From NCBI RefSeq assembly GCF_004135975.1, contig NZ_CP026538.1, positions 3,472,001-3,536,000 of the forward strand: a stretch of DNA of 64,000 bases. Direction: 5' to 3'. This stretch comes from Solidesulfovibrio carbinolicus. Lineage in GTDB: Bacteria > Desulfobacterota > Desulfovibrionia > Desulfovibrionales > Desulfovibrionaceae. The notes under the pieces were generated by a model. That model was not told the origin of the DNA. It made no database searches and saw only the letters and a program-made list of their open reading frames with translations. Positions 1 to 8,115 of the stretch are shown in pieces (position 1 is the first letter of the stretch; each line of letters begins with the position of its first letter). The position numbers and the translations under genes are program-made.

Positions 1-264
1 GGCTGCGGCGTTTGCACCCGGGTCTGCCCAAGCCGGGCCATCGCCGGCGGCCCGGTGGCCTACCGCGTCTTCCTGGGCGGCAGGCTCGGCCGCCGACCGC
101 GCCTGGGCACGGAACTTGGCCGCGATCTTGCGCCCCGGCAGGCCGTGGAACTGGCCCGCCGGACCCTGGCCGTCTTTGCCCGGGACATGCGCCCTGGCCG
201 GCGTTTCGCCGATCTCGTCTTTCCGGGCGGCCTGCCTGGGCTGCCGGCCTGGGCGCTGTCATGA
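1..264 (+). CDS. Sulfite/nitrite reductase-like protein, C-terminal fragment
   Basis: The gene enters from the left edge, so only the last 87 codons are visible. They begin inside a ferredoxin-type 4Fe-4S motif (GCGVCTRVCPSRAI) and continue into a GGRLGRRPRLG stretch. That arrangement is typical of the C-terminal half of siroheme sulfite/nitrite reductases with an inserted ferredoxin domain, as in AsrC-like anaerobic sulfite reductases. Such enzymes reduce sulfite or nitrite in the cytoplasm using siroheme and 4Fe-4S clusters. The siroheme-binding cysteines would lie upstream of the window, so the substrate cannot be judged. The stop overlaps the start of the polyferredoxin gene (ATGA), so the two are probably co-translated. 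Fe-S reductase tail is well supported; the exact subfamily is inferred. Confidence 0.7.
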   Translation, partial: GCGVCTRVCPSRAIAGGPVAYRVFLGGRLGRRPRLGTELGRDLAPRQAVELARRTLAVFARDMRPGRRFADLVFPGGLPGLPAWALS

Positions 265-1571
265 CGGCCCTTGGCGTGACGCTGCAGTTCCTGGGGCTGC
301 TTGTTTTCGCCGCCCACAGCCTGCGCGGCGGCGATCTGGGCCTGTGCGCCTCCGTCCTGGTCCTGACCGGCTGTCTGGCGGCCCGGCGCGACCTGGCCCG
401 GTGGCTGGTTGGTCCAACCCTGTTGGCCGCCGGGTTGGTCTTTGCCGAGGCCGGGCGCGACATGGTCGCTTTTCGGCTGGCGGCCGGCCTGCCCTGGCTG
501 CGCTTGGCCGGCATCATGGCCGGAGTGGTGGCCGTGTGCCTGGCTGGCGGGCTTTTTGCCTTCACGCGCCGGGGCGAGGCCTTTGGCCGCCACGGCCCAG
601 GCAACGCCGCGCCCCGGGCGGCGGCGTTCTGGATCGCGGTCGCGCTTTTGGCCGTGGCCCGGGCCAAGGTCGCCTTTCCGATCCTGCTCCTGGACCGGTT
701 TGCGCCTGGCTGGGGGTGGCTGGAAATCACGGCCCTGGGCCTCTACGCCGCCTGGCTGACCGGCTTGATGCTGGCCACGCCGCAAACCGGTCCGTTACGG
801 TCGCGCTACTGGGCGGCCTTTTCGCTGGTGTTTTTCGGCCAGCTGGCCCTGGGGTTGGCCGGGGCCACGGTCTTTCTCATGACCGGGGCGCTGCATCTGC
901 CCGTGCCGGCGCTCATCGCGGCCGGTCCGGCCTACCGGGGCGGCGGCTATTTCATGCCCATCCTCTATCTGTCCACGGTGCTGCTGGTCGGCCCGGGCTG
1001 GTGTTCGCATCTGTGCTACATCGGCGCGGCCGACGACGCCTGCGCCCGGCTTGGCCGAGCCGTGCCCAGGCGGCTTCCGGCCGGGCGGGTCTGGTGGCGG
1101 GTGGCCACCTTGGCGCTCACCGTCGGCGGCGCGCTGCTCCTGCGCTGGCTGGAGGTTCCCCTGGACGTCGCCGTCACGGCGGCGGCCGTCTTTGGGCTTG
1201 TGGGTCTGGGGATCATGGCGACCATCTCCCGCAAGACCGGCGTCATGGTCCATTGCACCATGTATTGCCCCATCGGGCTTTTGGGGAATATCCTCGGAAA
1301 AATAAGCCCCTGGCGGGTGCGCATCGGCCAGGGCTGCGACGGCTGCGGCCGGTGTTCGCGAGTCTGCCGCTATCTGGCGCTGACCCCGGCCGATCTGGAC
1401 AAGGGCCGGCCGGGCCTGTCCTGCACGCTGTGCGGCGACTGCCTGTCCGCCTGTCCGGGCGGGCGCATCGGCTTGCGGTTTCCGGGGCTGTCGCCCGAGG
1501 CGGCGCGCCAGGCCTTTTTCGCCCTGGTGGTGGCCCTGCACGCGGTGTTTCTGGGCGTGGCGCGGATTTGA
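261..1571 (+). CDS. NapH/NosR-type membrane polyferredoxin
   Basis: A 436-residue membrane protein with several hydrophobic segments over the first 330 residues. A CxxxCP motif follows at about 332-337, then two 4Fe-4S motifs with cysteines near 359/362/365/369 and 388/391/394/398, and a last hydrophobic stretch. This order is that of NapH/MauN/NosR-type electron-transfer proteins, which pass electrons from the quinone pool or periplasm to a partner reductase. The start was placed at 261 because it overlaps the upstream stop; a longer reading upstream is only a shadow of the sulfite reductase frame. Translational coupling suggests that it feeds the upstream reductase, which is an inference. 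The family is clear but the electron donor and acceptor are not. Confidence 0.8.
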   Translation: MTALGVTLQFLGLLVFAAHSLRGGDLGLCASVLVLTGCLAARRDLARWLVGPTLLAAGLVFAEAGRDMVAFRLAAGLPWLRLAGIMAGVVAVCLAGGLFAFTRRGEAFGRHGPGNAAPRAAAFWIAVALLAVARAKVAFPILLLDRFAPGWGWLEITALGLYAAWLTGLMLATPQTGPLRSRYWAAFSLVFFGQLALGLAGATVFLMTGALHLPVPALIAAGPAYRGGGYFMPILYLSTVLLVGPGWCSHLCYIGAADDACARLGRAVPRRLPAGRVWWRVATLALTVGGALLLRWLEVPLDVAVTAAAVFGLVGLGIMATISRKTGVMVHCTMYCPIGLLGNILGKISPWRVRIGQGCDGCGRCSRVCRYLALTPADLDKGRPGLSCTLCGDCLSACPGGRIGLRFPGLSPEAARQAFFALVVALHAVFLGVARI

Positions 1572-1685
1572 GGCAGGCCAAAGCCTTGCCCCATTGAAAC
1601 CGTGGCGGCGGCGATTGCCCCTTCCTTTGTCGCCTGATCGGCACTATAGGAGTCCCAGGTTTCAACTTGAACAGGAGCAGAGCCC

Positions 1686-1868
1686 ATGGGCGCGTTTTCG
1701 ATCTGGCACTGGCTGGTGGTCTTGGGAGTCGTCATCATCCTCTTCGGCCCCAGCCGGCTGCCGAGCCTGGGCCACAACCTGGGCAAGGCCATCCGGGGCT
1801 TCAAGGATTCCATGGGCGAAAAGGATATCACGCCGGTCGATCCTCAAAACGACCAGAGACGGTCCTAG
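1686..1868 (+). CDS. tatA: Sec-independent protein translocase TatA/E
   Basis: A 60-residue protein with the standard TatA layout: a short periplasmic start, one transmembrane helix (about residues 6-21), the FGPSRLPSLG hinge (TatA usually has FGP.KLP.LG), and an amphipathic helix containing GKAIRGFKDSM, followed by a short charged tail. TatA oligomerises to form the pore that exports folded, often cofactor-loaded proteins with twin-arginine signals. An AGGAGC ribosome site precedes the ATG. No tatB or tatC is adjacent, so it is a stand-alone copy, as is common in this group. A likely client is the twin-arginine DUF1501 protein at 8116-9393. A strong terminator follows at 1894-1929. Confidence 0.93.
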   Translation: MGAFSIWHWLVVLGVVIILFGPSRLPSLGHNLGKAIRGFKDSMGEKDITPVDPQNDQRRS

Positions 1869-1893
1869 ACGATCCCAGACGATCGCAGCGACA

Positions 1894-1929
1894 AAAGCCC
1901 GCGCTTCTTTTTACGGAAGCGCGGGCTTT
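1894..1929. terminator. Bidirectional hairpin terminator between tatA and the chemoreceptor gene
   Basis: A perfect 14-bp stem (1894-1907 with 1916-1929; arms AAAGCCCGCGCTTC and its complement) closes an 8-nt loop. It lies between two convergent genes. A short T-rich run follows on both strands, so it can end transcription from either side. Confidence 0.85.
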
Positions 1930-1994
1930 GTTATGGGCAGGATCGGCGGATAAAACGTCGGTCGCCCAGAGACCGGCCCCGCCAGCTCTCGCGC

Positions 1995-4214
1995 CTACCT
2001 TCCTCCCGGCAGCGCCGGCCGACGCCCGCCGCCCGCCGACAGGGCCGCGCCGCCGCTTTCGCCCTTCATGTCGGCAATAAGCCCCTTGAGCGCCTGGGCC
2101 TGCTCGGCCAGCTCGGTCACGGCCCGCGACGACTGGCTCATGGCGTCGGCGGTTTCCGAGGAAATGCGGCTGACCGCCTCGATGGAGCGGTTGATCTCCT
2201 CGGAGGTGGCCGATTGCTGCTCGGCCGCCGTGGCGATGGAACGCACCTGCTCGGAGGTGGTCTCCACCAGGGCCACGATGCCCTGCAGCGACTCGCCGGC
2301 CTGCCGGGCCAGATCCGTGGCCCCGTCGATGGCGACCGTCGCCTGCTCCACATTGCCGATGTTCTTGCGCGCCCCGTCCTGGATGGAACGGATGGCGTCG
2401 CCCACCTCCTTGGTGGCGACCATGGTCTTTTCGGCGAGCTTGCGGACCTCGTCGGCGACAACGGCGAAGCCGCGCCCGGCCTCGCCGGCCCGGGCCGCCT
2501 CGATGGCGGCATTGAGCGCCAACAGGTTGGTCTGGTCGGCAATGTCGGAAATGACGTTGAGCACGTTGCCGATGCCCTCGGCCTGCTGCCCAAGGGTCGT
2601 CATGTCGGCCTTAAGCCCCGTGGCCTGGGTTTGGACCTTGCCGATGCCCGCGATGACGTTGGCCACGATGCCGGCCCCGTCCTCGGCCCGGGTCCGGGCG
2701 TTTTCGGCGGCGGTGGCCGCTTGGCCGGCGTTTCGCGCCACCTCCAGCACCGTGGCGTTCATCTCTTCCATGGCCGTGGCCGTCTCGGCCACCCGGGCGC
2801 TTTGCTCCTCGGAGCCCCGGCTCGACTGCTCGACCTGGGCGGCCAGCTCATCGGAAGCCGAGGACAGGATGTCCACCACGTCTTCGAGCCGGGCGGCGGC
2901 ATGGAGCATCCCGTCGGTTTTGGCCTGCTCGGCTTCCTGGCGCGCCGCCTCGGCCGCCTGGCCGGCCTGGGCCGCCCGGGCCGATTCCTCGCCGGCCAGC
3001 CGGGTCTTTTCGTCGGCCTCGGCGATCATGCCGCGAAGGCTCGCCACCATGCCCCGCAGGGCCTGGGCCAACCGGCCGATCTCATCACGCTGACGCAGGG
3101 CGATGGGATGCTCCAGATCGCCCCCGGCCACGGCCTGGGCGGCCCGGGCCAGCCCCGTCACCGGCCGCACGATGGCCCGGGCGATGAGAAACACCGCCGC
3201 GATCAACACCGCCAACCCGCCCAGGCACAGCCACAACAGCACCATCTGCATATGGCGGGCGTTTTCCATCATGGCGTCCTTGGGCAGGCCGGCAATGAAA
3301 CTCCAGGCCCCATCCACGCCTTCCAGTCGCACCGGGGTGAGGCTGTAGAGCATCTCCTCGCCGTTGGCCGGCGACTTCTGAGTAAAAATAAGGCTCTTAC
3401 CGTTCTTGACGGCCTCGGCCAGGGGCTTGCGGTTGGCTTCGTCAACCAGATCCGCCGCCTGCTTGCCGATGATGTCTTTTTCCTTGTGGGCCACGATCAT
3501 GCCGGAATCGGACAGCAGCACGCCATAGCCCGTGCCGAAGACCGTGATGCCCGAAACGAGCTTCTGAAGCCCCTCCAGGCTGATGTCCAGACCGGCCACG
3601 CCCTTGCCCTTGTCCGTCATGGGCACGCAGGCGCTCACCATCATCCGCTTCTTGCCGGCCACCTCGTATTCCGTGGGTTCGACGAGGAGCGTCTTGTTGG
3701 TTTTCAGCGGCTGCCAGTACCATTTGTCCTCGGCGCTGCTGCTGGTGGACAAGGAGGCCGTGGCGTGGGTCTCCTCCACGCCGGCCCCGCCCCGGATGAC
3801 GTAGGGCAAAAACCGGCCCGATTCCTCGTGCAGGGCGTCGGCTTTGACGAATTCGCCATCCCGACCGTCAAAGGCGTCCGGCTCCCAGGCCGTCCACACG
3901 CCAAACACCTCAGGCAGCGCGGCCAGGGTTTTATGCAGCAACTTGGCCACCGCCGCCCTTTTGGGCGCGTCGCCGGCGCGTTCGCTGGCCACGCCGGCGG
4001 CCAAAACCTTGGCCGAGTCCATGGCCGCGCCAAGCTCCCCCTGCACCATGGCCGCGTAACGGGCGCTCACCTCTTCGGCCAGACGCCGCGTTTCGACGGC
4101 GGCGTTATTCTCGATCCCCGTGCGCACGACAAGCAAAATGGCGGCGAACACCGCAATACATACCAATGCGATCGGAAAGAGAATCTTGTTACGCAACTGC
4201 CAATCCTGAAACAT
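1995..4214 (-). CDS. Methyl-accepting chemotaxis protein with dCache sensor
   Basis: A 739-residue chemoreceptor. A transmembrane helix near residues 8-29 precedes a large periplasmic double-Cache-type domain, seen in the stretch from [20 protein letters not shown] to [11 protein letters not shown] second transmembrane helix lies at about 316-340, followed by a HAMP domain and a long methylation/signalling coiled coil. The signalling tip ([20 protein letters not shown] ... [18 protein letters not shown]) spans about 550-597. It binds a small ligand outside the cell and controls CheA. The ATG at 4214 was preferred over an upstream ATG at 4304 because GGAGG precedes it and the protein then begins directly before the first helix. 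There is no CheR-docking pentapeptide at the C-terminus. The ligand cannot be predicted and no chemotaxis genes are adjacent. Confidence 0.93.
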   Translation of the reverse strand: MFQDWQLRNKILFPIALVCIAVFAAILLVVRTGIENNAAVETRRLAEEVSARYAAMVQGELGAAMDSAKVLAAGVASERAGDAPKRAAVAKLLHKTLAALPEVFGVWTAWEPDAFDGRDGEFVKADALHEESGRFLPYVIRGGAGVEETHATASLSTSSSAEDKWYWQPLKTNKTLLVEPTEYEVAGKKRMMVSACVPMTDKGKGVAGLDISLEGLQKLVSGITVFGTGYGVLLSDSGMIVAHKEKDIIGKQAADLVDEANRKPLAEAVKNGKSLIFTQKSPANGEEMLYSLTPVRLEGVDGAWSFIAGLPKDAMMENARHMQMVLLWLCLGGLAVLIAAVFLIARAIVRPVTGLARAAQAVAGGDLEHPIALRQRDEIGRLAQALRGMVASLRGMIAEADEKTRLAGEESARAAQAGQAAEAARQEAEQAKTDGMLHAAARLEDVVDILSSASDELAAQVEQSSRGSEEQSARVAETATAMEEMNATVLEVARNAGQAATAAENARTRAEDGAGIVANVIAGIGKVQTQATGLKADMTTLGQQAEGIGNVLNVISDIADQTNLLALNAAIEAARAGEAGRGFAVVADEVRKLAEKTMVATKEVGDAIRSIQDGARKNIGNVEQATVAIDGATDLARQAGESLQGIVALVETTSEQVRSIATAAEQQSATSEEINRSIEAVSRISSETADAMSQSSRAVTELAEQAQALKGLIADMKGESGGAALSAGGGRRPALPGGR

Positions 4215-4706
4215 GCGCGCCTCCGGTAAACAGCATGAATAATGGTGCGTCACAGGCAAAAAACGCCAGCCTTTAGCAACCCCAGTATCCTGGGAACATC
4301 GCAATTACAAGACGGCCCTACGCCATATCCGCTTCGGCCAAGTTTGGAATTTAGCGTCGTCTCCGCCCCTCCGCCCGGCCTTGAACCAACGCCAACATGG
4401 TCCACGCCAGGCCTCGGGGCATCCGCGGCTTGACCTTTTTCCCTTCTCGCGGTTTATACTGAAACCATCCCTCACAGGTCTCCTGCCCGGGGACGGCGGC
4501 GTTTTTTCGAAGCTCCGCCGTCGCTCCCGGCAACCGGTCGCGACTTTTCGTTTCGTGGCCCCGCGTCGCGCGTCGCCGAAAAAAAGCGGACCTCTCGAAA
4601 AAAAAATCGTCCTTTTGACTTAGGTCAAACCGCTTTCGGCCCGGCCCGCGTAGACCCGAAACCAACGAAACGGGAAACCGACCCCAACCCAAACGGAGGA
4701 CGACAT
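4215..4706. other. Divergent intergenic region between the chemoreceptor and hcp
   Basis: A gene-free stretch of about 490 bp between two divergent genes; the open frames across it look like shadows. The recognisable content is the 16-bp FNR/HcpR-like palindrome at 4614-4629, A-rich runs just before it (about 4579-4606), and the hcp ribosome site (ACGGAGGACGACAT before the ATG). Confidence 0.6.
4614..4629 (+). promoter_or_regulatory. FNR/HcpR-like operator upstream of hcp
   Basis: A perfect 6-4-6 palindrome, TTTGAC-TTAG-GTCAAA, lies about 78 bp before the hcp start. The shape and half-site match CRP/FNR-family sites. In Desulfovibrio the nitrosative-stress regulator HcpR, of this family, controls hcp and its ferredoxin. 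The link to HcpR rests on family knowledge; the regulator gene is not in the window. Confidence 0.7.
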
Positions 4707-6323
4707 ATGTTTTGCTACCAGTGCGAACAGACCGCCAAAGGCCTTGGTTGCGACAAAATCGGCGTTTGCGGCAAGCAGCCCGACGTCTCCGATCTGCAGG
4801 ATCTCCTCGTCTATGCCCTGACCGGCCTGGCCCAAGCCGCCGTGGCCGCCAAGGCCGAGGGCGTGGCCGTGCCGCTGGAAACCGGCCGCTACTTCGCCAA
4901 GGCCATGTTCTCCACGCTCACCAACGTCAATTTCGACGCCGCCGACTTCGTGCCCCTGATCAACGAAGCCGTGGCCAAGCGCAAGGCCCTGGCCGCGCTG
5001 ATTAAGGCCCAGCTGCCCGAAGGCCCGGCCAGCTACGTCCCGGCCCTTGATCTCGCCGGCCTCATCGCCCAGGGCCACATCCATGGCCTCAAGGACATCC
5101 CCGAGACCAACGACGACATCCGCTCGCTCAAACACACGCTGATTTTCGGCATCAAGGGCATCGCCGCCTACGCCGACCATGCCGCCATCCTCGGCCAGGA
5201 AGACCCGGCCGTGTACGAATTCCTCTACGAAGGCATGGCCGCCACCTTCACCACCGACAAGGACCTCGGGGCCTGGGTCGCTTTGGTCCTCAAGTGCGGC
5301 GAAGTGAACCTGCGGGCCATGGAGCTTCTCGACGCCGCCAACACCGGCGCTTACGGCCACCCCGTGCCCACCGTCGTGCCCCTGGGCCACAAGGCCGGCA
5401 AGGCCATCCTGGTTTCCGGCCATGACCTCAAGGACCTCAAGCAGCTCCTGGAGCAGACCGCCGGCAAGGGTATTTTCATCTACACCCACGGCGAAATGCT
5501 GCCCGCCCACGGCTATCCCGAACTGAAGAAGTACCCCCACTTCCACGGCCACTACGGCACCGCCTGGCAGAACCAGCACAAGGAATTCGCCGCCTTCCCC
5601 GGCGCGATCCTCATGACCACCAACTGTATCCAGAAGCCCGCCGAGAGCTACCTGGGCAGCATCTTCACCACCGGTCTGGTCGGCTGGCCCGGAGCCGTCC
5701 ACGTGAAAAACGGCGAGTTCGGCCCGGTCATCGAAAAGGCCCTGGCCATGCCCGGCTTCGCCGCCGACGAGGACAAGGGAACGGTCATGACCGGTTTCGC
5801 CCGCAACGCCGTCATGAGCGTGGCCGGCACGGTCATCGACGCGGTCAAGGCCGGCAAGATCCGCCACTTCTTCCTGGTGGCCGGCTGCGACGGGGCCAAG
5901 CCCGGCCGCAACTACTACACCGAGTTCGTGGAGAAGGCCCCGGCCGACACCATCGTGCTGACGCTGGCCTGCGGCAAGTTCCGCTTCTTCGACAAAAAGC
6001 TCGGCGACATCGGCGGCATCCCGCGCCTGCTCGACATGGGCCAGTGCAACGACGCCTACTCGGCCATCCAGGTGGCCCTCGCCCTGGCCGGCGCGTTTAA
6101 CTGCGGCGTCAACGACCTGCCGCTGTCCATGGTCCTGTCCTGGTACGAGCAAAAGGCCGTGGCGATTCTCCTCACCCTGCTCCACCTGGGCGTCAAGAAC
6201 ATCCGCCTCGGACCCAGCCTGCCAGCGTTCCTCACCCCCAACGTGCTGAACTTCCTGGTCGCCAACTACGACATCAAGCCCATCAGCACCCCGGACGAAG
6301 ACCTTAAGGCGATCCTCGGCTAG
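4707..6323 (+). CDS. hcp: Hybrid-cluster protein (hydroxylamine reductase)
   Basis: A 538-residue protein, full length for Hcp. The N-terminal cysteines C3, C6, C15 and C21 bind the ordinary Fe-S cluster, in the close spacing of the Desulfovibrio/anaerobe class. The rest is the hybrid Fe-S-O cluster fold, with conserved blocks such as TNCIQKP, VAGCDGAKPGR and GQCNDAYSA. Hcp reduces NO or hydroxylamine and protects anaerobes from nitrosative stress in the cytoplasm. It starts at an ATG with the ribosome site GGAGGACGAC. The ferredoxin gene 60 bp downstream is its probable electron donor, and an FNR/HcpR-like palindrome lies upstream. Long open frames on the other strand are codon-bias shadows. 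Confidence 0.97.
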   Translation: MFCYQCEQTAKGLGCDKIGVCGKQPDVSDLQDLLVYALTGLAQAAVAAKAEGVAVPLETGRYFAKAMFSTLTNVNFDAADFVPLINEAVAKRKALAALIKAQLPEGPASYVPALDLAGLIAQGHIHGLKDIPETNDDIRSLKHTLIFGIKGIAAYADHAAILGQEDPAVYEFLYEGMAATFTTDKDLGAWVALVLKCGEVNLRAMELLDAANTGAYGHPVPTVVPLGHKAGKAILVSGHDLKDLKQLLEQTAGKGIFIYTHGEMLPAHGYPELKKYPHFHGHYGTAWQNQHKEFAAFPGAILMTTNCIQKPAESYLGSIFTTGLVGWPGAVHVKNGEFGPVIEKALAMPGFAADEDKGTVMTGFARNAVMSVAGTVIDAVKAGKIRHFFLVAGCDGAKPGRNYYTEFVEKAPADTIVLTLACGKFRFFDKKLGDIGGIPRLLDMGQCNDAYSAIQVALALAGAFNCGVNDLPLSMVLSWYEQKAVAILLTLLHLGVKNIRLGPSLPAFLTPNVLNFLVANYDIKPISTPDEDLKAILG

Positions 6324-6341
6324 TCAGCCTGCGCCACGCAC

Positions 6342-6370
6342 GGCGGGCGGCCCGGAATGGGCCGCCCGCC
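6342..6370 (+). promoter_or_regulatory. Hairpin between hcp and its ferredoxin gene
   Basis: A perfect 12-bp G/C stem (6342-6353 with 6359-6370) and a 5-nt loop sit in the 60-bp gap between the hcp stop and the ferredoxin start. No T-run follows; an AGGAAAAAA ribosome-site region does. It looks like a 3'-end stabiliser or processing hairpin, or a partial attenuator lowering ferredoxin relative to Hcp, rather than a full terminator. Confidence 0.5.
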
Positions 6371-6383
6371 CAGGAAAAAAGTT

Positions 6384-7130
6384 ATGAAACGCAAGATCAT
6401 CGAAATCGACGAAGCACTGTGCAACGGCTGCGGCCAGTGTGTCACCGGCTGCGCCGAAGGCGCGCTCGAAATCATCGACGGCAAGGCCAAGATCGTGGCC
6501 GACCATTTCTGCGACGGACTGGGGGCCTGCATCGGCCACTGCCCCACCGGCGCGCTGCAAATCATCGAACGCGAAGCCCCGGAATTTGACGAGCACGCCG
6601 TGGAAGAGCGTTTGGCCAAGCTGAAAAAGCAGCCTTCCCCCTGCGGCTGCCCGTCCAGCGCGCCCATGTCCATATCGCCCTGCCAGGCGGCCAACGCGCC
6701 CACGGCCCAGGTTGCGGCCGGCGGTTCGGCCCTGTCCACCTGGCCCATCAAGCTGCGCCTGGTGCCGCCCACGGCTCCGTTTTTACGCGGCGCGCGCCTG
6801 CTTTTAACTTCCGACTGCGTGCCCCCGGCCTTCCCGGCCTACGGCAGCGCCTTCCTGCCGGGCCGCGTGGCGCTTCTGGGCTGTCCCAAGTTCGACGACG
6901 CCCAGAGCTATGTGGATAAGTTGGCTGACATTATTCGGGAAAGCGAGCCCCAGGACATCACGGTGCTGCAAATGGACGTGCCGTGTTGCTCGGGCATGTC
7001 GCGCATCGCCGCCCTGGCCGTGGCCGCCTCGGGCAAAAACGTTCCCGTCACCCAGGTGGTGGTTTCCCGTCGCGGCGAAGTGCTCGGGATGCAGCCGGTC
7101 AAGATCGGCAATTCCCCCTTCGGCGGCTAG
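6384..7130 (+). CDS. 4Fe-4S ferredoxin-domain protein, Hcp partner (FrdX-like)
   Basis: A 248-residue protein. Residues 1-60 form a two-cluster ferredoxin domain: C13-C16-C19-C23 is a full 4Fe-4S motif. The second motif reads C43-x5-C49-x3-C53, with Leu46 where a cysteine is normally found; this CDGLGAC pattern is usual in the family. A Cys-rich linker (CGC, C) and a conserved C-terminal domain (about 120-248, with VALLGCPKFDD and VPCCSGM) follow. It most likely carries electrons to Hcp. Start at 6384 is chosen for the AGGA site; an ATG 27 bases upstream lies within the hairpin. The 3' gene is a cupin 40 bases on. Role by context; strongly supported as Fe-S protein. Confidence 0.87.
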   Translation: MKRKIIEIDEALCNGCGQCVTGCAEGALEIIDGKAKIVADHFCDGLGACIGHCPTGALQIIEREAPEFDEHAVEERLAKLKKQPSPCGCPSSAPMSISPCQAANAPTAQVAAGGSALSTWPIKLRLVPPTAPFLRGARLLLTSDCVPPAFPAYGSAFLPGRVALLGCPKFDDAQSYVDKLADIIRESEPQDITVLQMDVPCCSGMSRIAALAVAASGKNVPVTQVVVSRRGEVLGMQPVKIGNSPFGG

Positions 7131-7170
7131 AACGTCGCCCCCCTTTGACCGCAAACGCAAGGAGCCGGTC

Positions 7171-7488
7171 ATGAAGAAGATCAACATCATCGAGGAAGGC
7201 CCGTTCAAGGACACCGGCCACGGCACGCTGTGGGTCCACGATTCGGCCAATTTCCGCATCGTCAACTTCAACTTCAAGGCCGGCCAGCAGCTGGCCGTGC
7301 ACTCCCACGACGTGGACGGCGAACTGTCCATCGTGGTGCTTTCCGGCGAAGGCGAGTTCCTGGGCGCGGACGACGCGACCATCCCGGCCAAGACCGGCGA
7401 CGTGCTGGTGTGCCCCATCGCCACACCCCACGGCATCCGCTCCATCACCGACATGCGCGTGCTGGTGACCATCGCCCCGCCGCCCTAA
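7171..7488 (+). CDS. Small cupin-domain protein
   Basis: A 105-residue single-domain cupin. The first metal motif is H44-x-H46-x4-E51 (VHSHDVDGE) and the second motif ends in H87 (PHGIR), so the usual three-His-one-Glu site is present. Cupins of this size bind a metal and a small ligand; no substrate can be named. The ATG follows an AAGGAG site. The gene comes 40 bases after the Hcp-linked ferredoxin with no terminator between, so it may be the third gene of the nitrosative-stress operon. A type A palindromic repeat follows the stop. Confidence 0.85.
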   Translation: MKKINIIEEGPFKDTGHGTLWVHDSANFRIVNFNFKAGQQLAVHSHDVDGELSIVVLSGEGEFLGADDATIPAKTGDVLVCPIATPHGIRSITDMRVLVTIAPPP

Positions 7489-7500
7489 GGCGCAGAGAGC

Positions 7501-7550
7501 GGGAGATGCCTCCACCGGCCGGGGGCCTGAGGCCCCCGGACCCCCCTCCT
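7501..7550 (+). repeat. Type A palindromic 3'-end repeat, copy 1
   Basis: This copy begins 12 bases after the cupin stop, in gene orientation. It has a purine-rich GGGAGATG leader, CCTCCACCGG, then a 9-bp hairpin (CCGGGGGCC, loop TGA, complement; 7519-7539) and a C-rich tail. Confidence 0.8.
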
Positions 7551-7573
7551 AAAAACCGGGCGAAGCGAAAATA

Positions 7574-7613
7574 AAAAAACGGCCCGTGCAATTCCAACAG
7601 GTTGCACGGGCCG
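7574..7613 (-). terminator. Leftward rho-independent terminator
   Basis: A perfect 12-bp stem (7580-7591 with 7602-7613, arms CGGCCCGTGCAA and complement) has a 10-nt loop. On the minus strand it is followed by seven T. It would end transcripts coming from the right, although no gene stops nearer than 8116. Confidence 0.75.
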
Positions 7614-8115
7614 CATGAGTTGCATTTTTGCCGCATATGTGAAAAAAATCGCAAGTTGCGGCGCAAATGATTTATCTAGCATGTTTTCGCCGCGACGGGA
7701 AGCGGCGAGTCGGCCCCAGAGGCCGCCATGCCCGCCATCTCCCCTGCCGGAGATGCCCGGACGAGACAGGGCGAAACGGCCGCACGCGCGTACCGCCAAC
7801 CACGCGCGCGCGGACGCGGCGCAAAGCATAGGCCACAAAGGCGGACGCGAACCCGCCGGCCTCCTGAAACGGACCCCAAACCACAAGGACTTTGGCGTCG
7901 CGGTTTCGCCCTGTCCCGTCCCGGCAACCCCGCTTGCCGTCGTCACGGCAACATTTCCCCTTGATCCGGCCTCCCGTGCCGGCTCTTACCCGCCCCAGCC
8001 CCAACGCCGCAGCGCTCCCGTCTGCGTCCCCTTGCTTCCAGCCCGGGACAGATTGCTGAGACTGTCGCCGCCCTGGCGCAAGGCCTCGTATCCCAATCAA
8101 TTCCCAGGCGAGGCG

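Larger units (their letters stand above)
7489..8115. other. Gene-free stretch between the cupin and DUF1501 genes
   Basis: About 630 bp with no convincing gene on either strand. It holds a type A repeat (7501-7550), a leftward hairpin terminator (7574-7613), and a long-range imperfect inverted repeat, CGAGACAGGGCGAAAC at 7762-7777 against its near-complement at 7903-7918 (one mismatch). The short frames here lack family features. Because the DUF1501 gene already ends at 8116, the leftward terminator implies either a long 3' untranslated region or an untranslated RNA. Confidence 0.5.

Noticed and set aside
12-260. Upstream extension of the polyferredoxin frame to the window edge
   Set aside because: The real gene here is the sulfite reductase tail in another frame; the ATGA overlap at 261 fixes the polyferredoxin start.
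4620-6185. 521-codon leftward frame over hcp
   Set aside because: Low-complexity Gly/Val/His-rich product with no motif; hcp in the other direction is certain.
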